Source of the DNA: an uncultured Neptuniibacter sp.
GTDB lineage: Bacteria > Pseudomonadota > Gammaproteobacteria > Pseudomonadales > Balneatricaceae
Reading direction: 5' to 3'
Assembly (NCBI RefSeq): GCF_947498015.1
Contig: NZ_CANMIR010000002.1
Span: forward strand, 248,001 to 312,000
DNA length: 64,000 nt
The translations under genes were made by a program, and so were the position numbers. Numbering within the stretch: the stretch's first letter is position 1; each line of letters starts with the position of its first letter. Shown here one piece after another: positions 45,184 through 56,532 of the stretch. The notes beneath the pieces were generated by a model that saw only the letters and a list, made by a program, of their open reading frames with translations, was not told where the DNA came from and did no database searches.

Positions 45184-45870
45184 TCAGCGAAGTCCTTTGT
45201 GCCTCGCTTCATCCATTACAGCGGCTAGGACCTCTTCAATCGACATTTTAGTCGAATCCAGAATTACTGCATCCGCCGCGGGCTTCAATGGAGCTACAGC
45301 ACGGTTCATATCGCGATCATCCCGTGCCTGTATATCCTCCAATATAGCTTGAAGACTAGCACCCAGTCCCTTGTTTATCAACTGGTTATAGCGACGTGAA
45401 GCTCGCTCCTCGGCACTCGCGTCAAGATAGATTTTCAACGATGCTTCAGGAAATACCACCGTTCCCATATCCCGACCATCCGCTATCAATCCAGGCAATT
45501 CTGCAAAAGCCCTTTGACGCTCCAAAAGGGCATCACGTACAGCAGGAATTGCCGCCACAATAGATGCATCTTTGCCAACGACTTCGGTCCGGATAGCATC
45601 AGTGACCTCTTCACCTTCCAGAATGATCTGAACACTATCACCCTCTCGGGCCACAAACTGCACATCAAGATGTGCAGCCAGAACAACTAAAGCTTCCTCA
45701 TCGCTCAAATCAACACCGTGGTGACGTGCTGCCAGCCCAACTAAACGATATAGAGCGCCGCTATCGAGTAGCTCCCACCCCAGCTCTCTTGCCAATAAAT
45801 GGCAGATAGTTCCCTTACCTGACCCACTTGGACCATCTACGGTAATTACGGGCACCTGTCTGTTAGACAT
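45184..45870 (-). CDS. cmk: Cytidylate kinase
   Basis: 228 residues. P-loop GPSGSGKGT (13-21), then [15 protein letters not shown] and [16 protein letters not shown], all family signatures. It phosphorylates CMP and dCMP. Its ATG shares one base with the tyrA-aroA stop (TGATG), so translation is coupled; rpsA follows 34 bp later. Confidence 0.97.
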   Translation of the reverse strand: MSNRQVPVITVDGPSGSGKGTICHLLARELGWELLDSGALYRLVGLAARHHGVDLSDEEALVVLAAHLDVQFVAREGDSVQIILEGEEVTDAIRTEVVGKDASIVAAIPAVRDALLERQRAFAELPGLIADGRDMGTVVFPEASLKIYLDASAEERASRRYNQLINKGLGASLQAILEDIQARDDRDMNRAVAPLKPAADAVILDSTKMSIEEVLAAVMDEARHKGLR

Positions 45871-48086
45871 CAGCCCTCCTCCCTCTCAACCTTAAGGCCT
45901 GCTGCACACGCCAGTTCTACAAAATCAGGAAATGACGTTGCGACATTTGCGCATTCATTAATGACAATGGTGTCTTTGGCCCGCAATGCTGCAATACAAA
46001 ATGACATAGCAATACGATGGTCATCATGCGATTCAACTACGCCACCACCTATAGGGCCACCTTTAATAACTGCGCCATCAGGCGTGCCTTCAATATCCAC
46101 ACCCAGTGTTTTCAACCCATCAACCATGGATTGAATGCGATCACTCTCTTTGACTCGTAACTCTTCCGCGCCCGACACAATAGTTGTCCCCTCAGCACAG
46201 GCTGCGGCAACAAAGAGAGCAGGGAATTCATCGATTGCCAGCGGCACCTGATCTTCAGGGATATGAATGCCTTTTAATGGCGCATAACGGATACGGATAT
46301 CCGCGACAGGCTCACCGCCAACTTCGCGCTCATTGAGTAGCTCCAGGTTAGCCCCCATAAGACGAAGGATGTTGATAACCCCGATGCGCGTAGGATTGAT
46401 TCCAACGTGTTCCAGAACCAGATCAGAATCAGGGCAGATCGCGGCAGCCACCATAAAGAAGGTTGCTGATGAGATATCAGCCGGCACATCAATACGGCAT
46501 GCATGTAGCTGCCCACCGGATGAAACTACAGCTGTTGCACCTTCCTGTTCGACGGAGTAACCAAATCCATTCAGCATTCGCTCTGTATGATCACGGGTGG
46601 GCGCTGGCTCAGTGACCGATGTCTGCCCCTCAGCATACAAACCCGCTAACAACAGACATGATTTCACCTGGGCGCTCGCCATAGGCATCTCATAATGCAT
46701 ACCTGTTAGTGATCTCTTACCTTTAATTTTAAGCGGCGGACGACCGTTTTCAGCCGTTTCGATCTCCGCGCCCATCAGCCTCAATGGATCAGCAACTCTT
46801 CCCATCGGGCGCTTAGTCAGCGATGCATCACCTGTCAACTCAGAGTCAAACTGCTGAGCTGCCAGCAAACCAGATAACAGACGCATTGAAGTCCCGGAGT
46901 TACCAACATATAACGGCCCCGGAGGGGCTTGTAAGCCATTTATGCCAACACCATAGATCGTAACATTACCATCCACAGGCCCTTCAATCACAACGCCCAT
47001 ATCCCGGAAAGCTTGTAACGTCGCCAGGCTGTCTTCACCCTCTAGAAAGCCAGTCACTTCAGTGACACCATCTGCCAGTGAGCCCAGCATGATAGAACGG
47101 TGTGAGATTGATTTGTCACCTGGAACTCGAATTTTTCCACTTACGCTGCCGCCAGGCTGGGCACGAAAGGTTACTTGTTGATTACTCATATCGTGTGAAT
47201 ATGCTGTACCAGAAAGGATTCTTGAAAAATGTTCTCTTGCAACGCGCGCGCGGGTGAACGTCCCCAACATTGTCTCACTATCACCACACTCAATCGCTGC
47301 TCTGAGATTACCCAGGCCCGCTACAAATCTATCCAGCTGGGCCAGTAATGCTTCTTTATTTGCCAAACAGATGTCATGCCACATGGTCGGATCGCTACCC
47401 GCTATACGGGTAAAATCTCTAAAACCTCCTGCAGCATAACGGAATATATCGGTGTTGTTATCCTGCTCCTGCGCCAGAGTATCAACCAATGAGAACGCGA
47501 GCATATGCGGTAGATGACTGGTGGCTGCCAGCACCTCATCATGCTTTTCAACATTCATCACCAGAACTTCTGCACCAAGCGCACTCCACATCTCTGTAAA
47601 TAGCTTAACAGCGCCAGATGAAGATTCTGCTAAAGGTGTCAAAATTACCTTATGATTCAAAAACAGGTTTTCATCGGCAGCTTCAACGCCACTCTTTTCA
47701 GATCCAGCAATGGGATGCCCGGGTACAAATCCACTAGGCAGTGCAGTAAAAACACGTTGCGCCGCCTCAACAACATTCCCTTTTGTACTCCCAACATCGG
47801 TTAGGAATGTATCCTCAGCAATGAAAGGGGCAATATCAACCAGCACTTTCTCCATCGCTTTAACAGGTACAGCCAGGACTACCAGATCGGCCTCAGATAC
47901 AGCCTGAGCCAGGCTTTCGGCCGCTACGTCAATAACACCTGTGAGCAACCCCTTCTCAAGCTCATCTGGATCCCGGTCAAATCCAATCACTTCACCAAAA
48001 GAGCCGTTTTTTCGAAGACCTTTAGCTAAGGAACCACCAATCAATCCCAGACCGATGATAAGCGCTTTCTTTATGTTGTTACTCAA
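45870..48086 (-). CDS. TyrA-AroA fusion: prephenate/cyclohexadienyl dehydrogenase plus EPSP synthase
   Basis: 738 residues in one frame. Residues 1 to about 295 are TyrA: Rossmann [10 protein letters not shown] at 12-21, [11 protein letters not shown] near 123-133. From about 301 begins Aro[32 protein letters not shown] and [12 protein letters not shown]. It joins tyrosine synthesis with 5-enolpyruvylshikimate-3-phosphate formation. The fusion is known in Pseudomonas and other gammaproteobacteria. An internal ATG at codon 300 could in principle start a separate AroA. It overlaps hisC by 8 bp. Confidence 0.96.
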   Translation of the reverse strand: MSNNIKKALIIGLGLIGGSLAKGLRKNGSFGEVIGFDRDPDELEKGLLTGVIDVAAESLAQAVSEADLVVLAVPVKAMEKVLVDIAPFIAEDTFLTDVGSTKGNVVEAAQRVFTALPSGFVPGHPIAGSEKSGVEAADENLFLNHKVILTPLAESSSGAVKLFTEMWSALGAEVLVMNVEKHDEVLAATSHLPHMLAFSLVDTLAQEQDNNTDIFRYAAGGFRDFTRIAGSDPTMWHDICLANKEALLAQLDRFVAGLGNLRAAIECGDSETMLGTFTRARVAREHFSRILSGTAYSHDMSNQQVTFRAQPGGSVSGKIRVPGDKSISHRSIMLGSLADGVTEVTGFLEGEDSLATLQAFRDMGVVIEGPVDGNVTIYGVGINGLQAPPGPLYVGNSGTSMRLLSGLLAAQQFDSELTGDASLTKRPMGRVADPLRLMGAEIETAENGRPPLKIKGKRSLTGMHYEMPMASAQVKSCLLLAGLYAEGQTSVTEPAPTRDHTERMLNGFGYSVEQEGATAVVSSGGQLHACRIDVPADISSATFFMVAAAICPDSDLVLEHVGINPTRIGVINILRLMGANLELLNEREVGGEPVADIRIRYAPLKGIHIPEDQVPLAIDEFPALFVAAACAEGTTIVSGAEELRVKESDRIQSMVDGLKTLGVDIEGTPDGAVIKGGPIGGGVVESHDDHRIAMSFCIAALRAKDTIVINECANVATSFPDFVELACAAGLKVEREEG

Positions 48087-49188
48087 AGTTTTCTACCACT
48101 CTGGCCAGTGCTCGCAAACAACGCTCATTCTCTTCAGGAAGACCAATACTGATTCTTAGATGTTGAGGCATACCATAATTTGCAACGGGTCGTACGATAA
48201 CACCCTGATGTAACATGGCATCATAGACAGGCATCGCATCCTGCTTCATATCAACCGTGATAAAATTGCCGACTGAGGGTATAAATTCCAAACCCAGCTT
48301 TTTAAATCCCTCTTCGTAAAAGCGCATCCCAGATGAGTTAATCTCTACACTTCTGGCCAGATAATCTTTATCAGACAGGACCGATTCAGCCGCAACAAGC
48401 GCAAGATTATTCACATTAAACGGCTGCCTGACTCGACTGAGAACATTTGCAACATCTTCATTAGAAACAGCATACCCAACCCTCAATCCAGCTAAACCGA
48501 ACGCTTTTGAAAAGGTGCGGGTAACAATAAGGTTTGGATAGTCTGCTAATTTATCCAGCCCATTTGGAAATGCTTCATCCATCACATACTCGGTATATGC
48601 CTCATCAAGCACGACCAGGATATTTTCAGGGACTTGATCCAGAAATGAAGTTAACTCCGGTTCAGAAAGCCAGGTTCCCGTTGGATTATTAGGGTTTGCG
48701 ATAAAGATAATTCGGGTTTTATCAGAGATCTCTGCGAGCATCTGTTGCAGATCATGCCCCCACTCTTTAGCTGGGGTTACGACTGCCTTGGCTCCTGTCG
48801 CCTGAGTCACTAACGAATACACGACAAAAGCATATTCAGAATAGATAACCTCATCACCCGGATTCAGGTAAGCTCGAGCGATCAGTTCAAGAACATCATT
48901 TGAGCCATTACCTAGAGTCACCTGCTCTGGAGAAAAGCCATACTCTGAGGCAAGTGCCTGTTTCAGGCGATAACCACCACTATCAGGATACAATGAGAGA
49001 CCGGAGAGATGATTATTCACCGTGGACAGAGCTTTTTCAGAAGGCCCCAGAGGGTTCTCATTGCTCGCAAGTTTAACAACATTTTTGAGACCCAGCTCCC
49101 GCTCAAGCTCTTCCGCAGGCTTACCTGGCAGGTAGGGATGTAGATTCTGAACACCGTTTGTCGCCAGAGCAATATAATCACAACCCAT
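48079..49188 (-). CDS. hisC: Histidinol-phosphate aminotransferase (HisC2 type)
   Basis: 369 residues, class I/II PLP aminotransferase. KLASNENPLGPSEKAL at the N-terminus and TRTFSKAFGLAGLRVGYA with the PLP lysine are typical of HisC. In this pheA-hisC-tyrA context such enzymes often serve aromatic transamination too (imidazole-acetol or aromatic aminotransferase). AAGGAG SD is 7 nt before ATG. It lies between pheA and tyrA-aroA, matching Pseudomonas. Confidence 0.93.
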   Translation of the reverse strand: MGCDYIALATNGVQNLHPYLPGKPAEELERELGLKNVVKLASNENPLGPSEKALSTVNNHLSGLSLYPDSGGYRLKQALASEYGFSPEQVTLGNGSNDVLELIARAYLNPGDEVIYSEYAFVVYSLVTQATGAKAVVTPAKEWGHDLQQMLAEISDKTRIIFIANPNNPTGTWLSEPELTSFLDQVPENILVVLDEAYTEYVMDEAFPNGLDKLADYPNLIVTRTFSKAFGLAGLRVGYAVSNEDVANVLSRVRQPFNVNNLALVAAESVLSDKDYLARSVEINSSGMRFYEEGFKKLGLEFIPSVGNFITVDMKQDAMPVYDAMLHQGVIVRPVANYGMPQHLRISIGLPEENERCLRALARVVENFE

Positions 49189-49199
49189 AACTGATCTCC

Positions 49200-50291
49200 T
49201 TAAAGTACCGCGCGCGGATATGAGCCCAATACTTTTAATTCAACGCTGCCTTTAGCAAGATCATCAAGCGCACTCTGCACAACAGGATCATCACTATGAC
49301 CTTCAAAATCGATATAGAACAGAGAGTGTTTAGAGGCAGAACGTGTTTCCACTCTGGTCAGGCTAAGGCCATGACGATGGAACGGTTCAAGCAACTGATA
49401 CAGTGCACCCGGCGCATCGGGTACTGAAACCAAAATTGATGTTTTATCATCACCACTGGGACCCACGTCCTGATCGCCAATGATAAGGAAGCGTGTGGAA
49501 TTATCAGCCTGATCTTCAATATTTTTAACCATCGGATCAAGATCATAAAGCTCCGCCGCCATATCACCAGCAACAGCAGCATAGCCCCGCCCCTCCTGCG
49601 CTGCTAGACGCGCAGCTTCCGCATTGGAGCTTACAGCTACCTTTTCAATATGTGGATATCGCGCATCAAGCCACCCGCGACTCTGTGCCAACGACTGCTC
49701 ATGCGAATAGATTTTAGCAATCTCATCAAGACTATCTCCCTTGTTCAGGAGGAGATGAAGATGCACCGGCACTTCGACTTCACCACAGATCTTCAGATCA
49801 AACTGTTTAAACAGATCAAGTGTATGGCTAACCACCCCTTCAGATGAGTTTTCAATAGGCACGACACCATAGTGTGCAGCTCCAGACTGTACCTCACGAA
49901 AGACATCTTTTAGTGACTGCATCGGCAGGTTATGAGCAGAGTGACCAAAATGCTTCATTGCAGCCTGTTGAGTAAAGGTACCCTCCGGGCCTAAAAAAGA
50001 AACGCGCATCGGTTCTTCAAGCGCAAGGCAAACCGACATTATTTCCCGAAAAAGGCGCGCAACCTCTTTATCCGCCAAAGGTCCTTCGTTTCGCTCCATA
50101 ACAGCACGCAGCACCTGAGCTTCCCGCTCGGGGCGGTAGAATACAGCCGATGCTTCACCCTGATATTTCTGTTTAACCTCTGCGACATTCTGCGCACAAC
50201 TCGCCCGATTGTTCAGCAACTGATGAATCTGTCGATCAATGCTATCAATCTGGTCACGTAAAACCCGTAACTCTTTTTCCTGTTCGCTCAT
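49200..50291 (-). CDS. pheA: PheA, bifunctional chorismate mutase / prephenate dehydratase
   Basis: 363 residues. AroQ chorismate mutase (LRVLRDQIDSIDRQIHQLL, residues about 8-90), prephenate dehydratase (MRVSFLGPEGTFTQQAA, VVPIENSSEGVV) and a C-terminal ACT domain (GALYQLLEPFHRHGLSLTRV) for phenylalanine feedback. It converts chorismate to phenylpyruvate. It lies 24 bp after serC. Confidence 0.97.
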   Translation of the reverse strand: MSEQEKELRVLRDQIDSIDRQIHQLLNNRASCAQNVAEVKQKYQGEASAVFYRPEREAQVLRAVMERNEGPLADKEVARLFREIMSVCLALEEPMRVSFLGPEGTFTQQAAMKHFGHSAHNLPMQSLKDVFREVQSGAAHYGVVPIENSSEGVVSHTLDLFKQFDLKICGEVEVPVHLHLLLNKGDSLDEIAKIYSHEQSLAQSRGWLDARYPHIEKVAVSSNAEAARLAAQEGRGYAAVAGDMAAELYDLDPMVKNIEDQADNSTRFLIIGDQDVGPSGDDKTSILVSVPDAPGALYQLLEPFHRHGLSLTRVETRSASKHSLFYIDFEGHSDDPVVQSALDDLAKGSVELKVLGSYPRAVL

Positions 50292-50315
50292 ATTTTTTAA
50301 TTACTCTGCAAAGAC

Positions 50316-51398
50316 TCAGGCGTGCAGCTTTTCAAACTGCTTCATAAAGTCGATTAAAGCATCCACCGCAGTTTCAGGTACTGCGTTATAAATACTGGCA
50401 CGCATGCCACCAACAGAGCGATGCCCTTTTAAGTTTAGTAGACCGGCTTCCTCTGCTTTTTCTAAAAACAGTCCATCCAAAGCATCATCCGCCAAAGTGA
50501 AAGGGACATTCATCCAGGAACGGTTCGCTTTCGCCATCGGGTTTGCATAAAAGTCACTGGCATCGATCGCTGCGTAAAGCTTTTCCTGCTTACGTTGATT
50601 GATCTCAGCAATTGCAGACACACCGCCCTGCTCTTTTAACCATTTGAACACTAAACCAGCCAGATACCAGCCAAAGGTTGGCGGTGTATTACTCATTGAA
50701 TCTGCATCTGCATGAACTTTATAGTCAAACATCGTAGGCATACCAGGTACAACGTCCCCTAATAGTTCTTCACGAACAACTACAACTGTCAGTCCTGCTG
50801 GGCCAATATTTTTCTGTGCCCCCGCATAGATCAGTCCAAACTTATTCACATCGAGCGGGCGAGATAAAATGCTGGATGACAGATCAGCGACCAACGGCAC
50901 ATCCCCAGACTCGGGAATGTAATCGTACTCCAGTCCGCCAATTGTTTCGTTCGGCGTATAATGAAGGTATGCCGCATCAGGATTCAGTGTCAGTTCGTTC
51001 TGCTGCGGAATTGCACGGTAACCATTACCTTTACTACTGGCGACAACTTTCACATCACAGAAGCGTCCAGCTTCCTTAATCGCCTTCCCAGACCAGATAC
51101 CTGTATCTATGTAGTCAGCGGCACCTTTACCACGCAGCAGGTTTATAGGGATCATTGAGAATTGAGAGGTTGCTCCCCCTTGAAGGAACAAAACCTTATA
51201 ATCCGCACCAATGCCCATCAACTCCCTTAAGTCCTGTTCGGCAGTTTCAGCGACGGAGATGAACTCTTTACTGCGGTGACTCATTTCCATAATGGAAAGG
51301 CCTTTTCCCTGCCAGTCTAGAAGTTCTTCCTTTGCCTGCTGCAATACCTCATCTGGTAATCCAGCCGGGCCAGCACTGAAATTATACTTACGCGTCAT
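50316..51398 (-). CDS. serC: SerC, phosphoserine aminotransferase
   Basis: 360 residues, class V PLP aminotransferase. YNFSAGPAGLPDEVLQQAK at the start and IYAGAQKNIGPAGLTVVVV with the PLP lysine are diagnostic. It makes phosphoserine, and in pyridoxal synthesis 4-phosphohydroxythreonine. It heads the serC-pheA-hisC-tyrA/aroA-cmk run after the gyrA terminator. Confidence 0.97.
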   Translation of the reverse strand: MTRKYNFSAGPAGLPDEVLQQAKEELLDWQGKGLSIMEMSHRSKEFISVAETAEQDLRELMGIGADYKVLFLQGGATSQFSMIPINLLRGKGAADYIDTGIWSGKAIKEAGRFCDVKVVASSKGNGYRAIPQQNELTLNPDAAYLHYTPNETIGGLEYDYIPESGDVPLVADLSSSILSRPLDVNKFGLIYAGAQKNIGPAGLTVVVVREELLGDVVPGMPTMFDYKVHADADSMSNTPPTFGWYLAGLVFKWLKEQGGVSAIAEINQRKQEKLYAAIDASDFYANPMAKANRSWMNVPFTLADDALDGLFLEKAEEAGLLNLKGHRSVGGMRASIYNAVPETAVDALIDFMKQFEKLHA

Positions 51399-51432
51399 CG
51401 ACCTATATCACTCTTTCTAAAAGCTATATAAA

Positions 51433-51458
51433 AAGAGTGGCTTTGTAGAGCCACTCTT
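51433..51458 (-). terminator. Terminator after gyrA
   Basis: 10-bp stem AAGAGTGGCT / AGCCACTCTT, loop TTGTAG; on the minus strand it runs into TTTTTATAT. It separates gyrA from serC. Confidence 0.88.
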
Positions 51459-51470
51459 AATGTTTAGCGC

Positions 51471-54080
51471 TTACTCTTCAATCATAGGGGTATCGTTGTC
51501 ACCTGCATCCACCTCAACGGTTTCGTCAGCTCCCACAACCCCCTCTTCTTCCTCAGGCTCTTCAATACGTGCAACTCTAACCAGTGATTCGCTATCTCCG
51601 ACTCTGATTAGGGTGACACCTTGTGTATTTCGACCCAACTCGGAAATACCATCACACCCAGTACGAACCAAAGTTCCCTGATCGCTGATAAGCATAACGT
51701 CATCACCATCGAAGACCTGCACAGCCCCTGCCAACGCACCGTTTCGGTCCGAAGACTGTTGCGCAATGACACCTTGACCGCCGCGCCCCTTAACAGGGAA
51801 ATCCTCAACAGCCGTTTTCTTTCCGTAGCCGTTTTCAGATGCGGTCAGAATTTTCCCGCCGGACTTAGGAATGATCAGGGAGATGACTTTTACACCACCA
51901 TCCATCTTCACACCTCTTACGCCACGAGCAGTACGACCCATCGGGCGCACATCATTCTCATTAAAGCGCATGCTCTTACCGGCACTTGTCATCAACATTA
52001 TGTCATCGCTGCCATCAGTGACAGCGGCCCCGATCAGATGATCATCATCGACCAGGTCCAGTGCTATCAGACCATTGCTTCTTGGTCTTGAGAAGTTCGT
52101 CAGTGCAGTTTTCTTCACCGTGCCAGACGCGGTCGCCATGAAGATGTACTTGTCCTCTTCATATTCCCCTACAGGAAGAATCGTACTGACACGTTCACCT
52201 TCATCCAGTGGGAGAATATTTACGATAGGACGTCCCCGTGCAGTTCTGCTAGCAACCGGAATCTCAAAGACCCTTAACCAGTAGACTTTACCGCGGTCGG
52301 TGAAACAAAGAATCGTATCGTGTGTATTAGCAATCAGAAGATGCTCAATGAAATCTTCATCCTTGATTGCTGCCGCTGACTTCCCTTTACCACCTCGCCT
52401 TTGCGACTGATAATCGGTCAATGGCTGTGTTTTGGCATAACCACCATGAGAGATAGTAACGACCATATCCTCTTCGGTGATCAGATCAGCAACCGTCAGA
52501 TCTTTACGCGATGCAGTGATCTCTGTTCTACGCTCATCACCATACTCTTCCAGTATCGCTTCCAACTCTTCACGAATCACTTCCATCAAACGTTGATGAG
52601 ATCCCAGAATTTTCAGCAGCTCTGCAATTTTATCCAGAAGCTCTTTATATTCCGCGATCAGTTTTTCATGCTCCAACCCAGTCAAACGGTGGAGGCGAAG
52701 TTCAAGAATGGCCTGAGCTTGTGCCGGTGACAAATTATATTTACCGTCACGCAACCCATACTGCTCTTCCAGTTCTTCAGGTCGACAGGCATCTTCCCCT
52801 GCTCGCTCAAGCATCTGGATAACATCTCCAGGCGTCCAAGCTTCACTTATCAGTCGTTCTTTCGCTTCTGCAGGTGTAGGCGATGTTTTGATCAGCTCAA
52901 TAACCGGATCAATGTTCGCCAGGGCTATCGCCAAACCTTCCAGAATATGGCCACGTTCACGCGCTTTACGTAACAGATAAACGGTACGACGAGTCACAAC
53001 TTCACGGCGGTGACGGATGAAACATTCAAGTGCAGATTTAAGGTCAAGAATCTTTGGCTGCCCATCGACAAGAGCAACCATATTGATACCAAATACCGAC
53101 TCCATCTGCGTCTGTGCAAATAGGTTATTAATCACTACATCAGGCATCTCGCCACGACGTAGTTCAATAACAATACGCATCCCGTCTTTATCAGACTCAT
53201 CACGTAACTCGGTAATCCCTTCGATCTTCTTATCCTTGACCAGTTCAGCGATCTTTTCGATCAAACGCGCTTTATTTAACTGGTAAGGGATCTCAGTGAT
53301 GATCAGTGATGGCTTACCACTCTTCTGATCCTCTTCAACATGATGCTTGGCACGAACGTATATACGCCCACGCCCAGTGCGATACGCCTGTAATATACCC
53401 GCGCGACCATTGATAATACCGCCGGTAGGGAAATCAGGCCCAGGTATGAATTCCATCAACTCGTCGGTAGACAGATCGCCATTTTCAATCAAGGCGATAC
53501 AGCCTCGAACGACTTCTGAAATATTATGTGGCGGAATATTAGTCGCCATCCCCACGGCAATCCCTGACGAACCATTCACCAACAGATTAGGCACACGTGT
53601 TGGCAGCACTTCCGGGATTTTTTCCGTTCCATCATAGTTATCTACGAAATTAACGGTCTCTTTTTCAAGATCAGCCAAAAGCTCATGGGAGATTTTATCC
53701 ATGCGTATTTCGGTATAACGCATAGCTGCGGCAGAATCGCCATCGATGGAACCGAAATTACCCTGGCCATCCACCAGCGTATAACGCATAGAGAAGTCCT
53801 GCGCCATACGTACGATCGTGTCATACACTGCACTATCGCCATGCGGATGGTATTTACCGATTACATCACCCACCACACGGGCAGATTTTTTGTAAGCTTT
53901 GTTCCAATCATTGCCCAGTTCATTCATCGCAAACAAAACACGACGGTGTACTGGTTTCAGGCCATCTCGCGCATCAGGCAAGGCACGGCCGACGATCACG
54001 CTCATGGCGTAATCAAGGTATGACTGCTTCAGTTCATCTTCAATGTTAACTGGCAGAATTTCTCTGGCTAAATCACCCAT
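51471..54080 (-). CDS. gyrA: DNA gyrase subunit A
   Basis: 869 residues. The active-site Tyr122 lies in AAAMRYTE, the quinolone-resistance region reads [17 protein letters not shown] with wild-type Ser83 and Asp87 (E. coli numbering coincides), and the GyrA box QRRGGKG opens the C-terminal DNA-wrapping domain. The tail is strongly acidic ([14 protein letters not shown]). It forms negative supercoils with GyrB, which is not in the window. It diverges from ubiG. Confidence 0.98.
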   Translation of the reverse strand: MGDLAREILPVNIEDELKQSYLDYAMSVIVGRALPDARDGLKPVHRRVLFAMNELGNDWNKAYKKSARVVGDVIGKYHPHGDSAVYDTIVRMAQDFSMRYTLVDGQGNFGSIDGDSAAAMRYTEIRMDKISHELLADLEKETVNFVDNYDGTEKIPEVLPTRVPNLLVNGSSGIAVGMATNIPPHNISEVVRGCIALIENGDLSTDELMEFIPGPDFPTGGIINGRAGILQAYRTGRGRIYVRAKHHVEEDQKSGKPSLIITEIPYQLNKARLIEKIAELVKDKKIEGITELRDESDKDGMRIVIELRRGEMPDVVINNLFAQTQMESVFGINMVALVDGQPKILDLKSALECFIRHRREVVTRRTVYLLRKARERGHILEGLAIALANIDPVIELIKTSPTPAEAKERLISEAWTPGDVIQMLERAGEDACRPEELEEQYGLRDGKYNLSPAQAQAILELRLHRLTGLEHEKLIAEYKELLDKIAELLKILGSHQRLMEVIREELEAILEEYGDERRTEITASRKDLTVADLITEEDMVVTISHGGYAKTQPLTDYQSQRRGGKGKSAAAIKDEDFIEHLLIANTHDTILCFTDRGKVYWLRVFEIPVASRTARGRPIVNILPLDEGERVSTILPVGEYEEDKYIFMATASGTVKKTALTNFSRPRSNGLIALDLVDDDHLIGAAVTDGSDDIMLMTSAGKSMRFNENDVRPMGRTARGVRGVKMDGGVKVISLIIPKSGGKILTASENGYGKKTAVEDFPVKGRGGQGVIAQQSSDRNGALAGAVQVFDGDDVMLISDQGTLVRTGCDGISELGRNTQGVTLIRVGDSESLVRVARIEEPEEEEGVVGADETVEVDAGDNDTPMIEE

Positions 54081-54275
54081 TCCCTATCCTTGAATCACTC
54101 TCGCAACGGAAGGCTTCCGCGGATATTTTTAACCGACGGAGTATATCACATATCCCACAGGGGAATCCTGAAAAAATAAGAGCTTATACATTTAAGTATC
54201 GCATTTTTAATCCGACTATTTTTGAACCGGCGTGCAGTGCTAGAATGCGACAAAATCTTTCAAAGCTTAAATGTC

Positions 54276-55001
54276 ATGACACAGCCAGAAAACACAACCC
54301 AGAAAAACATTGATCATGAAGAGATTGCTAAATTCGAAGAACTTGCCAGCAAGTGGTGGGATAGAAATAGCGAATTTAAACCCCTACATGATATCAACCC
54401 TCTCCGGGTAGGATACATCGACCGCATCGCCAAGCTTGCCGAAAAAAATGTTCTCGATGTTGGCTGTGGCGGCGGCATTTTATCTGAATCAATGGCGCAA
54501 CGCGGCGCAAACGTTACCGGAATAGATATGGGTGCAGCTCCTTTGAAAGTAGCTAAACTTCATGGCCTGGAAAGCGGTGTGAATGTGACCTATAAACAGA
54601 TTACGGTAGAAGAACTCGCCCTTGAACAGCCCGAGTCTTTCGATGTCGTAACCTGCATGGAGATGCTGGAACACGTTCCTGATCCATCCTCTATCGTTCA
54701 TGCTTGCGCAAGGCTATGCAAACCTGGCGGCCAAGTTTTTTTCTCAACCTTAAACCGCAACCCTAAAAGCTACCTCTTTGCTATTCTGGCCGCTGAGAAA
54801 CTGCTTAAACTGGTACCAGACGGCACCCATGACTTTAAGAAGTTTATTCGCCCTTCCGAATTAGGCAGCTGGATCCGTCAGAGCGGTCTACTCAATACCG
54901 ATATGTGCGGTATGACTTACAATCCACTTACCAAGACATACAGCCTGCACCCCACTGATGTCGACGTAAATTACATGATTGCAACCGAGAAACCGGAATA
55001 A
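54276..55001 (+). CDS. ubiG: UbiG, ubiquinone biosynthesis O-methyltransferase
   Basis: About 241 residues, class I SAM methyltransferase. [20 protein letters not shown] is motif I, and [16 protein letters not shown] and [13 protein letters not shown] are UbiG-specific. It catalyses both O-methylations of ubiquinone synthesis. ATG 54276 starts the canonical MTQPENTT region; an upstream ATG at 54222 would add an unconserved extension. A TGCTAGAAT extended -10 lies at 54238-54246. Confidence 0.96.
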   Translation: MTQPENTTQKNIDHEEIAKFEELASKWWDRNSEFKPLHDINPLRVGYIDRIAKLAEKNVLDVGCGGGILSESMAQRGANVTGIDMGAAPLKVAKLHGLESGVNVTYKQITVEELALEQPESFDVVTCMEMLEHVPDPSSIVHACARLCKPGGQVFFSTLNRNPKSYLFAILAAEKLLKLVPDGTHDFKKFIRPSELGSWIRQSGLLNTDMCGMTYNPLTKTYSLHPTDVDVNYMIATEKPE

Positions 55002-55685
55002 ATGCACGCAAAACCCGCCTCAGTACTCTTTGACCTTGATGGCACACTGATTGATACTGCACCCGATTTCCATTGGGTTATTAACCAGCTACTCCAGGAA
55101 GAGGGACGCACCAGGATCGACTTCGATTTTCTGCGTCGCTATGTATCCAACGGTGCACGCGCCATGATTGCGGCAGCCTTTGACCTCGAAGAGGACGATT
55201 CCGACTTTCCCAGACTGCATCAGCGTATGCTTGAGATCTATCTGGAGCACCTGGCGGTAGACAGCAGCCTTTTCCCTGGGCTACAGGATTGCTTACACTG
55301 GCTCCAACAACATGAAATACCCTGGGGCGTAGTCACGAACAAGCCAGAACGCTTTACCCTCCCTGTCATGCAGGGCCTTGCCATAGATGAGCAGGCCAGC
55401 AGCATAATCTGCCCAGATCACGTAACTCATAAAAAACCACACCCTGAATCGCTCCTCCTTGCCTGCCAACAGATAAATTGCAGCCCGGAAAACAGTATTT
55501 ATGTTGGCGATCACCTACGGGATATTGAGGCAGGAAAACGAGCCGGCATGATCACGATTGCAGCGACCTATGGCTATATTGATGAAGACGAAGATCCTCA
55601 AACCTGGGACGCCGATCATTATATTTCATGTGCAACAGAGCTAAAGCCCCTGCTAAAATCTCTATACTCAGTATTAACACCCTGA
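55002..55685 (+). CDS. mupP: MupP-like HAD phosphatase (N-acetylmuramate-6-phosphate phosphatase)
   Basis: 227 residues, HAD superfamily. Motif I is FDLDGTLIDT (Asp11 and Asp13), motif II GVVTNKPERFT, motif III KKPHPESLL, motif IV YVGDHLRDIEAG. The sequence alone fits phosphoglycolate phosphatase (Gph) or MupP. The position directly after ubiG and before yciK, next to gyrA, is that of mupP in Pseudomonas, where it dephosphorylates MurNAc-6-P in the cell-wall recycling route with AmgK and MurU. No base separates it from ubiG. Confidence 0.82.
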   Translation: MHAKPASVLFDLDGTLIDTAPDFHWVINQLLQEEGRTRIDFDFLRRYVSNGARAMIAAAFDLEEDDSDFPRLHQRMLEIYLEHLAVDSSLFPGLQDCLHWLQQHEIPWGVVTNKPERFTLPVMQGLAIDEQASSIICPDHVTHKKPHPESLLLACQQINCSPENSIYVGDHLRDIEAGKRAGMITIAATYGYIDEDEDPQTWDADHYISCATELKPLLKSLYSVLTP

Positions 55686-55701
55686 TCAGGAAAGAATGAC
55701 T

Positions 55702-56442
55702 ATGTTTGAATATCAGGCACCAGAAACACTGCTCAAGGACCGTGTCATTCTGGTTACCGGAGCAGGCTCTGGAATCGGCCGAACAGCCGCAATAACTTAT
55801 GCAGCCCACGGGGCGACAGTAATTCTTCTCGGGAGAACCCTGGAAAAGCTTGAGCATGTTTATGATGAGATAGAAGCTGCCGGTTATCCACAACCCGCAC
55901 TGGTACCGCTCAACCTTGAAAGCGCCCAGGAACATGATTATATCGAGTTAGCCAATACCATTGAGCAGGAATTTGGTCACCTCGACGGAATTCTTCACAA
56001 TGCCAGCCTGCTTGGGGTAAGAACGCCGATTGAATCCTACGACCCTGTCATCTGGCAACAAGTGATGCAGGTTAATGTAAATGCCCCATTTATGATGACC
56101 CAGATCCTCATGCCCCTGCTTGAGCGCCGAGATAATACATCGATCATATTCACCTCATCCAGCGTAGGCAGAAAAAGCAAAGCCTACTGGGGCGGATATG
56201 CAGTCTCCAAGTTTGCAACCGAAGGAATGATGCAAACGTTGGCGGATGAACTGAGCAATACCAGCAAAATCCGAGCAAACTGCATCAACCCCGGCGCCAC
56301 ACGCACACAGATGCGAGCCGACGCTTACCCAGGTGAAGACCCCTCCACAGTCACCACCCCAGAGGCGATCATGCCCCTATACCTATATCTGATGGGAGAT
56401 GACAGCCTTGATGTAAATGGGCAATCCCTGGATGCACAATAA
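55702..56442 (+). CDS. yciK: YciK family short-chain dehydrogenase/reductase
   Basis: About 246 residues. Cofactor motif ILVTGAGSGIGRTAAITYAA, LDGILHNASLLG (NAG-like), and the catalytic Ser...Tyr-x3-Lys in TSSSVGR and YAVSKFATEGMM. NPGATRTQMRA and LYLYLMGDDS match E. coli YciK. Substrate unknown. Start may be ATG 55696 or 55702; AGGA lies upstream of both. Last gene of ubiG-mupP-yciK. Confidence 0.92.
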   Translation: MFEYQAPETLLKDRVILVTGAGSGIGRTAAITYAAHGATVILLGRTLEKLEHVYDEIEAAGYPQPALVPLNLESAQEHDYIELANTIEQEFGHLDGILHNASLLGVRTPIESYDPVIWQQVMQVNVNAPFMMTQILMPLLERRDNTSIIFTSSSVGRKSKAYWGGYAVSKFATEGMMQTLADELSNTSKIRANCINPGATRTQMRADAYPGEDPSTVTTPEAIMPLYLYLMGDDSLDVNGQSLDAQ

Positions 56443-56483
56443 CTAGTCTAGCGCCGCTAAAAACCCTGTTGACCTGACCTTCA

Positions 56484-56518
56484 ACACAAAAAAGCAGCCT
56501 AGGCTGCTTTTTTTGTGT
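56484..56518. terminator. Bidirectional terminator between yciK and rluB
   Basis: Perfect stem with core GCAGCC-GGCTGC and A-run/T-run flanks (ACACAAAAAA...TTTTTTTGTGT), placed between convergent genes. Confidence 0.9.
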
Positions 56519-56532
56519 ACACAATAGATCGA

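Noticed and set aside
45870..48086. tyrA and aroA as two separate genes or a frameshift product
   Set aside because: One uninterrupted frame covers both domains, and this fusion is known in related gammaproteobacteria.
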